Both the position numbers and the translations under genes were made by a program. This document shows, piece after piece, positions 48,520 through 58,594 of a stretch of 64,000 bases of DNA. The stretch's first letter is position 1, and each line of letters begins with the position of its first letter. Source of the DNA: Aedes albopictus (taxonomy: Eukaryota > Arthropoda > Insecta > Diptera > Culicidae); NCBI RefSeq assembly GCF_035046485.1, contig NC_085138.1:325124129-325188128 (forward strand), given 5' to 3'. The notes under the pieces are model-generated. The model did no database searches, was not told the origin of the DNA, and worked only from the letters and a program-made list of their open reading frames with translations.

Positions 48520-49400
48520 TCACGTACCCGACCCCCGACAACTCATTTTCAATATGCTGGCATATCGTCAATTTTCTTCCGATTTTTTTGAAGTCACCCT
48601 CAATTGATCATAAATTGGCGCTAGTTTATTATACTTACGTGGCCATGCAATATCCGGAACCATTCCGGGGGTATTCCGGATTTTGTTCGGGTCAGAGGGG
48701 CTGCCAAAATGAGTAAAAGTGATTACTCCGTGTGTTAGTGTGATTGAACCATCGATTTTCAGCGAAATTTTAGTTGCGAACAGTGAAACACAACTGCGAT
48801 AACCAGATTTGAAGAAGTTGACCCATCCGGATCCCCGTGACAGATTCCGCTAGGCCTCGTTGGGGACACTTCTGGTATTCAACCTAAACATGCCGTGCGA
48901 CATATCAATCTTCATGATTTCGAATGACTGGGTCAGAAACGATAGACTGAAGTCTGTATCAACTAATTTGGCCACCCCGGAACATCTAGCACAGGTTCCA
49001 CGGGGATGTCATCGGGGACATTTCTTGTTTGCAAGTAAAACATGCCGTGCGACGTATCAATCTTCATGATTTCAAGAAAATGGGGCAGAAAAAATTGACT
49101 GAAGTGCGTGTCAACTGATGTGGCCGCTCCAGAACACCTGTAACAGGTTCCGCGAGGGCCTCTCAAACACAATAGCACACAAAAAAACCACTTTTAGCCT
49201 ATTGACAAAACAGACCCCTCCACCACCCCCTGACCACAGTACAATCCGAAATATCTCCGAAATGGTTCCGGATATTACATGGCCACTTCAGTATAATAAG
49301 CTAGCACCAATTTATGATCGATTGAGGGCAACTTCAAAAAAATCGGATGAAAATTGACGAAGTGCCAGCATTTTCAAAATGAGTTGTCGGGGGTCGGCAC
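48520..49400. mobile_element. satellite-bearing foldback with gacccccgacaactcatttt arms
   Basis: Left arm about 48530-48690, right arm about 49240-49396 (mirrored; gacccccgacaactcatttt, aaattggcgctagtttatta, aatatccggaaccatt). Between them are two copies of a tandem unit of about 150 bases. Confidence 0.8.
48835..49155 (+). repeat. two tandem units of about 150 bases
   Basis: aaacatgccgtgcgac at 48886 and about 49037. Each unit also has atcaatcttcatgatttc, gactgaagt and gcacaggttcc/gtaacaggttccg. The core catgc-tgcgac-tcaatc resembles the array at 15850-16940. Confidence 0.8.
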
Positions 49401-50225
49401 ACAGCGCAATTTTATTCTGATTGCCACGATATTAATTGCAATGAGCGCACTACTCGCGGGTGCTTTCAACTGTTGTTTTAAACAAAAGTGTTCAGAAAAC
49501 ATTTTTACAATCACATAACTGTTAGTTTTTTTCCACAAAAAAAGCCCAGAAGCATTCAATGTATAAAAATAGTCGTCCCATGCCTCACCGTATTCAACAA
49601 TCCGCAAACATAACTATATCCGTCTGAAAACCCACCGGATATGACCGGATATTCAGTGAATGGGTGTGTGTGTCATTATTTATTTAGATAATAAAAATGA
49701 CCACCTCTCAAAACGAGCACCAAATGAAACCCAGGCTCTGCTGACCGAGGACATAACTTTTCGCCGGCTCGATGGGCCACATCTGGCTACTGGTGGTCTG
49801 GTGCACATGGGAATGCATTTTAGGAAATGCAAAATGTTCCTGAATAATCCCCCTATGGGAATGTGATACATAGGTGGTGATCGTTTGGCAGTCTAAATTT
49901 TTTATCTTTCCGCAGTAAGAACAGTTAAACGAGGCAATTGGATGCTCGAGAGGCAGGCCAGCTGTGAACATTCGTCTCCATTCATCAGAAGGGAACTCTT
50001 TTCTAAACGTCCATTTTCGATATCTGCATAGGAAGACGATGTATGTCCTGTCCTTTCTGTAGTAGATAGGCGAGGTATCAAATATTAAAGCATGATGCCT
50101 GCTATGGCTTATCTGGGATTGCATATGGCGGTACGTATACAGAACTATCAGAAAAAGGTACACACTGGTCAATTTCCATGAAAAATGGTCTAAAAACCTG
50201 TATCTTGAGTTATATGGTACAGTAC
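49401..50225. other. non-coding, no repeat recognised
   Basis: Short frames on both strands, none identifiable. Confidence 0.4.
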
Positions 50226-51453
50226 TACATACACTTCCGATCAAAAGTTTGGGGTCACCCCCTCAAAAACATGTCAGTTTTTAGGCCCAAATCTCAGCCA
50301 ATTTGCGTCCGACTTCAAAATCCTAGGTCTCATCCGAAAGATAATAAGTCAAAGTAACTTTGAACATGATTTCGGTGAAAGTTTTACAAAAAATATTTGT
50401 ATGTAAACTCAATCCAATTTGCCAAATTTTCTAAAAAAAAATTAATATAAACTTACGGCAGTGTCGCTGGAAATTGGGTCGACCAAATTTTAAAACGAGA
50501 GCGGCAATATAACCTATTTTCTATTGGCTTTCCACTTTTTTTACCGCACTTGGCTAAAAATCTAGAAAAAAAGTTATTAAGTAACTTAACTCTTGGTGTC
50601 ATCGACCAAAAGTTTGGGGTCACCCCTCAACATAATGTATCGGCCAAAAGTTTGGGGTCACTACCGTAAAACATGGAAAAGTGATTTGTTAATATCTTTG
50701 TCATCTTTCAATCAATTTTAATTCTTCTTGGCTTATTTGAAACATAATAAATGGTACTTACTGCATAGACATTGAACCACACATATTTGTTGAAATTTAC
50801 ATACGACAACTTAACGTAAAATTGCCTGAATTTTTGAAATGCATTGAAATGTGTTAACTTTACATAACATTTTTATGCATAAAAATTGTTGAATACGTTA
50901 AATTAAAGACATCTAACGTATATTTAGTTAATTATCTTTGAAATGAGCCAAAAAGAATTAAAATTGAATGAAAGATAACGAAGATATCACCAAATCAATT
51001 TTACATGTTTTACGACAGTGACCCCAAACTTTTGGCCGATCCATCATGTTGAGGGGTGACCCCAAACTTTTGGTCGATGACATCAAGAGTTAAATTACTT
51101 AATAACTTTTTTACTAGATTTTTTAGTCAAGTTCGGTAAAAAGCAGTTGAAAGCTAATAGAAAATAGGTTATATTGCCGCTCTCATCTTAAAATTTAGTC
51201 GACCCAATTTCCAGCGACACTGCAGTAAGTTTATATTAATTTTTTAGAAAATTTGGCAACTTTGGGTTAAGTTTACATACAAATATATTTGAAAAACTTT
51301 CACCTAAATCATGTTCAAAGTTACTTTAACTTATTATCTTTCGAATGAGACCTAGGATTTTGAAATCGGACGCAAATTGGAGGAGATATGGGCCTAAAAA
51401 AATGACATGTTTTTGAGGGGGTGACCCCAAACTTTTGGTCGGGAGTGTATGTA
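50226..51453. mobile_element. 1.2-kb Tc1/mariner-type foldback with nested inverted ends
   Basis: Ends tacatacacttccgatcaaa and its mirror (tttggtcgggagtgtatgta). The motif aaaagtttggggtcac occurs direct at 50253, 50609 and 50646 and inverted at about 51018, 51058 and 51420. The arms pair along nearly the whole length. No transposase. Confidence 0.85.
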
Positions 51454-52205
51454 GGCAGCAACTTCTTTGACTAAGTTGATCTCCAATATTGAAAAAAAAA
51501 TAGCACAAATATTTTTATTTGCATAGTTTTGAGCAATTTGGTTCTAAACAATCAAAAAATAAGCTTATAGTAAGTTGATTCAAACTCGCTTCAAAATCTA
51601 CTGCAAGAATATTCCAATAATACTTTATTTCTCACAGAACATTCAACCGAGTTTCACAGTTACCGAGCGAACATAACACTCAAATTTCTATCATCCTTCA
51701 GCCCTAGCAGCATCATTATCGCCATCATCTGCCAGCATAAACACATCACCGAAGTCCATTTGCCGAACCCAATGGTCCTGGTCTGGTTTGGTCCAATGCT
51801 TATCTCTCTCTCCATGGTCTGTCTGCGCCGCTTTTGCAAGCGGATATCCGCGGACCATGAATTATTCATATCCGAGAGAAATATAGAGGTATGTAGGTAT
51901 GTAGGTACTGAGCTACGAAAATGCGCTTGCATGCATCCTCACCAACCGAACCAACAGGTATTGGCCAACTCATACCATACACCACCATAGTAGTCAGTAG
52001 AAGACAGGACATAGTTAGAGACAGCCCATCAACGTTTGACCACCTGACACTGTGCAGCGCCGGCTTACAAACACCATCCCCATCGTTGCAGAATCGTATC
52101 TATATTGCTTTTCAGGATTATATGATCATCTTCGTAAAACCAGTTTATTTTAATTTTGGTTTTTGTTTTTTTTTTAAATAAATAACGTTGCATATTGTTT
52201 AGCTT
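51454..52205. other. non-coding, mostly single-copy
   Basis: GC-richer from 51650 to 52080. No domain in the short frames. Confidence 0.4.
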
Positions 52206-52219
52206 AGCGTAGACTGACT

Positions 52220-52500
52220 TCTTCTCTTCTTCTTTATGGCTCGACGTTCCCACTGGAACTTGGCCTGCCTCGCTTCAACTTAGTGTTCTTTGAGCATTTC
52301 CACAGTTATTAATTGAAGGGCTTTCTTTGCCTGCCATTGCATGAATTTGTACATTGTGAGGCAAGGACAATCATACACTATGCCCAGGGAGTAGAGAAAA
52401 TTTTCCCGACTGGAACGAGAATCGAACTCGCCGTCTCCGGATTGGCGATCCATAGCCATAACCACTAGGCTAACTGGAGACCCCTGGACCCATGGACTGG
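52220..52500 (-). mobile_element. Feilai-type SINE with 14-base duplication
   Basis: Minus strand: head ggtctccagttagcctagtg near 52485, B box gcgagttcgattctc near 52425, tail at 52220 (tcttctcttcttct on plus). AGCGTAGACTGACT on both sides (52206-52219; 52501-52514). It lies in repeat A copy 2. Confidence 0.92.
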
Positions 52501-52514
52501 AGCGTAGACTGACT

Positions 52515-53030
52515 GTAACATGCCAATATTGTCCATGTAGCTGCCGGCTTAGAATAGCACTACGGACCACATGCCCCGAGGGTAAAAGTCCACCAAACAG
52601 GTAACCCCAATCCAAGGTGTCAGGCGACCCGTGCTGAGGGATGAATGGTTGAAGGGGTTTAAAAGATGCTCGACCTTTAACGGAGCTCGTAGCGTGGGTA
52701 GATTACCATTTTGGGTTGCGTTGCGGCGAAAGATCTACCAAACCGAACCCCAGTCCTAACTGCTTCTAACTATGAAACAGCCTATTTGAGTAATCAAATG
52801 AAAAACTTTGGTCCTTATTACATTTCATACCTTGGTAAAAGTGATAGGTCTCGGTTTGGTTCTGGCCGAGATGGATCTAGCACCAAGGAAAAAATGGATT
52901 AGTAATCCTAATCTTTTATTCGGTATTCACTGGTTTGAGGCAGTAGGGACTAGGGTTCCAATGCATGGTCAATATCGGTATCATTTCTTGACTTTTTGAC
53001 TTAAACAGGAGCGTGTTAAAAGCGGAACCT
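52515..53030 (-). repeat. dispersed repeat A (copy 2)
   Basis: 52535-52750 is the reverse of 13450-13650 (ccaatccaaggtgtcaggcg, cgtgctgagggatgaatgg). Copy 1 has a MITE here and this copy is empty. The rest up to about 53030 is assigned by position only. Confidence 0.55.
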
Positions 53031-53429
53031 ACCAATCAGAAACCTTCCTAGCGATAAAGTTGAAAATGACTACAGTAACAAAACCGAATACTTTATTACT
53101 TCTCAATGGTGATAAAGTAATACGATATTGCACTATACAAAGGACGCGGGGTATACCACAATAGATCAAATATTGGTCGCAGTGGTTATGTCCCGAACAG
53201 AGAAACATGTCAATGTAGTTGCTCCTCCATGATTGATCTGATCTGGTATAGATTGTACTAAAATCCGAATGAATAAGGACTGAGACATTCCCCTTTTTCT
53301 AATGTGCAATTCTAGTAGCTCAAACATTTTTTTAGATCAATAACAGAGGTCAAGTCCTTACAATCAGTTGTTTTTATTTTACTTATTCGTGGACCGGACC
53401 TGGTGGGATGGTTTAATTTAATGATTTTC

Positions 53430-53562
53430 TTGTTCTTTGTGTACAATGATACACGCTCAGGGAAGTCCAGAAAAAAAATCACGATCCGAACAGGAATCGA
53501 ATTCGTCGTCTCTAGATTGGCGATCTAAATCCTTATCCACAAGGCTAAATGTAGACTTTTCC
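53430..53562 (-). mobile_element. Feilai-type SINE, decayed fragment
   Basis: Reverse wording of the SINE head: atcgaattcgtcgtctctag, attggcgatct and cacaaggcta, plus tgtacaatgatacacgctca from the body. More diverged than the other copies. Confidence 0.65.
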
Positions 53563-53569
53563 AGTTCAT

Positions 53570-54618
53570 CTGGTATAATTCCTGGAGTTCCTTCTGGAAA
53601 TTTTATATAAATTCATTCTAAAATTCGTCAAGGAGATCCTGAAGTGATTCCTCAGTAGTTCCTCCTGGGATGCATCCAGGAGTTCTCTCTAGAGTTGCTG
53701 CAGAAATCTGTGATTCCTCAAGGAGTTCCTCTGGAGTTCTGGGGATTCTCCAGGAAATTCATTCAGAAACACTTAATGTGATTCTTTCAGGTAAGCTTTC
53801 CTTCACAAACTTCTTCCGGGATTCCCTCATTATTCCTTCCTGGATTCTTCCAGGAACTCCTTCTAAAACTCCTCCAGGAGTTTCCGGATTTGTTTTATCG
53901 AACTTTTTTCTTCAGGGGATTGCTTCAGTAAATAATTCCTTCCGGGATTTCCTAAGGACTTCTTACCAGGATTTCCTCAGCAATCACCCAGGAATAAGTG
54001 TAGAATTAGCATAAGTTAAAATACACATAAAAAAAACAAAAAAAAAATCACCCAGGAATACCGAAAGAAGTTCCTAGAATACCCCAATAAGAAGTTCTTG
54101 ACGGAATCTGAAAAAAAAAGTTCTTGGTGGAATTCCGAAATGATTTCCTGGATGAATATTAAGAAAGTATCCTTATAGAAATCTCAGCAGGAACTCCTGA
54201 AGGAATATCGAAATGAGTTCGTAGAGGAATCATAAAATAAATTACTGTAGGGTTCCCAGTAGGAGTTCCTGGTTATATGTACTCAGTAGACAATCCTGGA
54301 TGAATTCCTGGAAGGAATGTCCAAGGAAACTACTGGTGGAATATCAGAAGAAAACCCTGAGAGAAACCCAGTAGAAGATCCTGGAAGAACCCACGAATAA
54401 TCTCTTGGGGGAGCATTAGAAGGAATTCCTGAAGAAATCTCAGAAGGAACTTTCTGCAGAAATCTTATAAGGAGGAATTTATAAGGAATTCCTGGCGAAA
54501 TCTCAGAGAAGAGAATTATCGAAGGGAGAAATTCAGGAAGGAGCTCCTTGAGAAATAAATTAATGAACTGCTGGAAAAAATCCTGGCGGGTCCCTCGAAG
54601 GAACGATGTTTCAAGGGC
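53570..54618. repeat. degenerate minisatellite block 3, strand flip at about 54.03 kb
   Basis: Pyrimidine-rich variants (attcctggagttccttctgg, ctccaggaaattcattcag) to about 54010, an A-rich centre (54016-54048), then purine-rich variants (gaattcctggaaggaatgtc) to about 54600. Confidence 0.85.
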
Positions 54619-54829
54619 ATTCTTCGTTACACCAACAAAGCCAGCCATGAAAATGTTTGACACTTCTCAGGTCACTTTGACAGACCACACACATGCACGA
54701 AAAAGACGGATCATATAATCTACTTTATCGATTCTGTTGCCGTCCTTTTCATGCTCATGTTACATCTGTTAAAATGACCTTTGAGTTGTCAGTCATTTTG
54801 AGGTTATGTTCGTTGGTGTAATGAAGAAT
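54619..54829. mobile_element. MITE, ATTCTTCRTTACACCAAC ends (complete copy)
   Basis: Left attcttcgttacaccaacaa, right mirror ttcgttggtgtaatgaagaat. The right end abuts atagggcactgca (54830 onward), a piece of the foldback family at 15097. Confidence 0.8.
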
Positions 54830-55024
54830 ATAGGGCACTGCAAGCTGCAACGTTTCTTGGGCTTGTTATTTACGATTTAGGCTTAGAGAAATTTCGCCAA
54901 TTTTCGGACTTAGAAGAATTTTGCCAGCTTTTTGAGGATGGTTTGATTTAATTCAAAATGTGGGATTCGCGTGCGTGGGAACGTATTCTGTGCTAATTTA
55001 TGACCTGATGCCAATACGGTGGCA

Positions 55025-56045
55025 CTCCTCCAGGAGTTTTTTCCTGTGAAGCCACAGGAATTCCATTCGGGATTTCTCAAGAGATCCATCGCGATTTTTT
55101 CACAAATTTGTTCCAGAACTTTTACATGAGTTTCTTTTGGGATTCCCAGGGAGTTCTTGATGAGATTCTTCCTGAGGTTTATTTCGGATTCTTTTCTCTG
55201 GAGGTTTCCTGGAGTTATTTCCGAGATTCCTAAAGAGGCTCCGTCTGGGATTCCTGAAAAAGCTTTTGCCAGAATTCTTCCAGGAAGTACTCTCGGGATT
55301 CTTCCAGAGATTTTTTCCTGGATAACTCTAAATATTTATTCCGGGATTCTTCCAGAATTACTTCTTCATAGAAAGTGTTCCCAAAGGATTCCCGGAGAAG
55401 CCCACAAAAGAGTTCCGGAAGAAATTCCTGATATAAGCTCAGAAGAAGTTCCCGAAGGAATCCCTGAAAGAATTCCCGAAGGATTTCCGGAAGAAGTTCC
55501 CGAAAGAATCCTGGAAGTAGTTCCTGGAGAAATCCCGGAAGCAGTATACGGTGGGATTGCCATAGAAACTCCAGTTGAAATTCTTGAAGCAAACCTAGAA
55601 GTAGTTCCTGTAGGAATTTCAAAAGGAGTTTCTGGAGGCATCCCTGAAAAGTTTTTGGAGGAATGCTTAAAGAAGTTCTTGTTAGGGTTCATGTAGGGCT
55701 GCTGAAAAGATCCCAGAAAGAATTCCCGAAGAAATCCCAGAAGGAACTCCAGAAGTTTTTGAATGTGTTTCTGAAGGAATCTCGGATAGAATTCCTAAAG
55801 CCATCTCTGAAAGAATTCCTTTAGGAATCCCGTGAGAAATCCCGGGTGAAATTGCGGGAAATTTCAGGAATACTTTGTGGAGGTCCAACAAAACTTAGGC
55901 GAATGGATGGTATTCCTGGATGATCTCCGGAACTCTTTGAGAAATCCCGGAGGAAATCCCTTGAAATCCGAGAAGAGTTCTCTGGCGGAATCCTGGAAAG
56001 AGTTCCTGGAGGAATCTGATATGGAATCTTTTAAGAATCTCTCCA
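55025..56045. repeat. degenerate minisatellite block 4, strand flip at about 55.37 kb
   Basis: Pyrimidine-rich to about 55365 (ctcctccaggagttttttcc, attcttccaggaagtactct), then purine-rich (attcccgaaggatttccgga). The 12-base period is clear here: a false frame at 55157-55696 reads as tetrapeptides of the kind PEGI, PERI, PEEV. Confidence 0.85.
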
Positions 56046-56330
56046 TTTAAGTAATAGACTGAATCCATTTAGGCAAAAATCTATTTAGTTATTACCTAAA
56101 TAGAGGTTTGGGTGAAGTTTTCAGAACACAAATCTAAATTTGACTTTAAATAGATCTAGTTACTTGTCTAGTTATTATCTATCAATCTGCCACCAAGCTA
56201 TCATACGCAGATATGATGACATCTGTTGAAACTGACGCGAGCGTTCTTGTCGGGCCGAGGGGTATTCAAAGCATCGACGATATCTCCTGTAACAGTTACA
56301 TTACTTGAAGATATTATAGATTGACATTTT
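56046..56330. other. non-coding
   Basis: Several 'taaatag' words between 56080 and 56170; no assignment. Confidence 0.35.
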
Positions 56331-56334
56331 GCAG

Positions 56335-56511
56335 AGAATGTTGGATGGAAGCAAAACGGATTTTCAACCTATTTCTGGTACATCAATTGCAAATGAAGAG
56401 AATAGTAAGAAAGTAGATAGAAAGATACAAAGTAGGAGGAAGGGGACGGGTCCGGGATTGAACCCAAGACTCTCTGCAAACGTATCAGATACGGGATCCA
56501 CTAGACCACCA
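56335..56511 (-). mobile_element. tRNA-derived SINE (third family), minus copy
   Basis: Minus strand: cttggtggtctagtggatcc head, gggttcaatcccgg B box, then cctcctactttgtatctttc as in the copy at 34447-34628. Confidence 0.65.
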
Positions 56512-57220
56512 AGAACGTTCACAAATAACGTAGAATATGTAAATGTATTTCTGACACACAGGTGAAAAATAAAGCCTGCACAAAATCTTAACTGCTACAG
56601 TAAACGAAATTATTAGTATGTATTGATAAAGCTCAAATTTATTTTTTGCAATTTCTCATCGTAATACAAGGTGCCACAGAATGCGAAAATTTCAAAGAGT
56701 TGCCACAGGCTAAATTTGGGGTACATTTATGCTTTTTCATGACACTGTATTAGTCCATGTCTATATTCTTGCAATACAAAACAAAAAGAAATATGTTTGA
56801 TTTTTAACTTGTGATAATGTAAGCTGGAAAAGTGAATATCAATAAACTGCGCCTAATTGTCATAAGACAAAATGGCTAATTTATTATTATTTTTTACCTA
56901 TAAATCGAAGAAAATCTAAGCCATACTAATCCAAAGCCATATAGTTTCGTATACTTGTAACTAGTTGAATTCAACACATACATTGGATGATATTTAAGAG
57001 AAAATTATTTTTTTTATTTTCTTCAGCTTCAGGTGCTGTCGTGTAAAAAAAGTTAGTGACCGAAATAAAAAAACCTTAAATACATTTTCAGAAAATTGAA
57101 AATTAGCCTGCTCGAGATCATGGGACGTTTAAATATAGACTGGTTAACGTCAAATAGACGACAATGCGGCTAAAAGTTGAAAAACATTTTCGCATTTTTT
57201 CTTGCCGCATACTGTAGACT
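56512..57220. other. AT-rich non-coding
   Basis: Nothing recognised. Confidence 0.4.
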
Positions 57221-57224
57221 GTTT

Positions 57225-57375
57225 TACCTCACGCAAATCTTCCAGGAAAAGGCCTATTTTTCCACACCAAATTAGCAGTACTATAATGGCTCATTACAGC
57301 ACTGATTTGCGTTGCGTAATAAACCATTACAACACTGTTTTCAGTTTTGATCAACTTCTTGATGCTTTACATACA
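57225..57375 (-). repeat. dispersed repeat B (copy 2)
   Basis: Reverse complement of 15340-15470 with substitutions. It extends further to gatcaacttcttgatgcttt, which is echoed at 14427-14441 (gcatcaagaagttaatc). Confidence 0.7.
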
Positions 57376-58594
57376 TGGAGAGATACATGAATCGAAGCAA
57401 AATCAGAGACCCGTTGCTCCTATAAATCTACGTAATTTGTGGATACTCCCTATCCAATGATTTCAAATTCTCAGGGATTCAACTTAATTATTTATTCATT
57501 ATGAGTTTCATTTGATTTTTACCTCAGTACACCATCAAATGTTTCCCAGCATTCCTATCTGATTTAAATAGAAAAACAAACAGGCCATGTCATGATGGAA
57601 ACCAGTATACTGCTCCACACCCCCTTGGTCAAAATATTCCACCACTGACTCATGAATGTGGGTATCACATTGACTTCTCGACCACCGTCGACCATACGGT
57701 CTGGTCCGGTCCGCTTCGCAGTCCAACTCCTCCGGTATGGTACGCTGCAGGCGCCGAGCTCTTCCGCGGCGCGGTCCACATGAAAGCATTATGATGTCAC
57801 ATTAAAATTTATAGATTAAAATTACACTGAAAGCAGGCGAACATCCTTCCGGCGGCGGATTCCTCTCTTGCATGCGGTAAGGTGAGGGGATGGAAATGAA
57901 CGAGGAGCGGACTTTGTGCTTGCACAACATTCACTGCAGATAACTGGCGAAACTCGAATGGATGAACCTAACTGCGACAGGAGATAGTTGCTAGACCATT
58001 GTTGATTCAGTTTTCGGGATGTGAAGCGTTCGTTGTTATCGTAGCGCATAAACCGAATGCGATGTTTTGTTCGAAAAGATTTTTACGATTCCATGCTGTT
58101 TATATTTTAAGCGATTTTATTTGTTTGGTTTATCACGAATAAATTTATTTTCGCTGGAAAGCTTTGATAACGGAAAGTTTACAGATACTGGAAAAATATT
58201 ACATTTATTTTACATTGATTGTAGTTTTGTAAATATGCCAGATTTGAAGCTATAGGAGATGTGATCGTATATTTTAATTTCAATAATGCTCTCTTGGATC
58301 CACGTTGCATCCAAGAGCAAGAGGTCTGGGCTCGACTTCCGTTACAGTTTAGGATGTTTTAATTTTGGAAAGTTACTTGTTTTTGCTGAGCATAGAGAAT
58401 CTTATTCATCCTGAGCGATTGTCTACCGTCGTAAACACCTGGGACGATCTAATTTTGGTAGAAATGTTATATATTATTTGTTTTACAACATTTTACCCTG
58501 GAGTCTTTTTTATTGTCTAGAAAAATAGTTGTGCTGAGAAATGCATGTACCTTCGCCTTTTTTCTGGTAGCCGAAAATGGCTTTTTTGTATATT
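57376..58594. other. apparently single-copy non-coding DNA
   Basis: A GC-rich island at 57640-57790 (ctcgaccaccgtcgaccata; gcgccgagctcttccgcggc) stands out from AT-rich surroundings. No convincing gene. A B-box-like gggctcgacttcc at about 58327 may be a SINE remnant. Confidence 0.4.
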
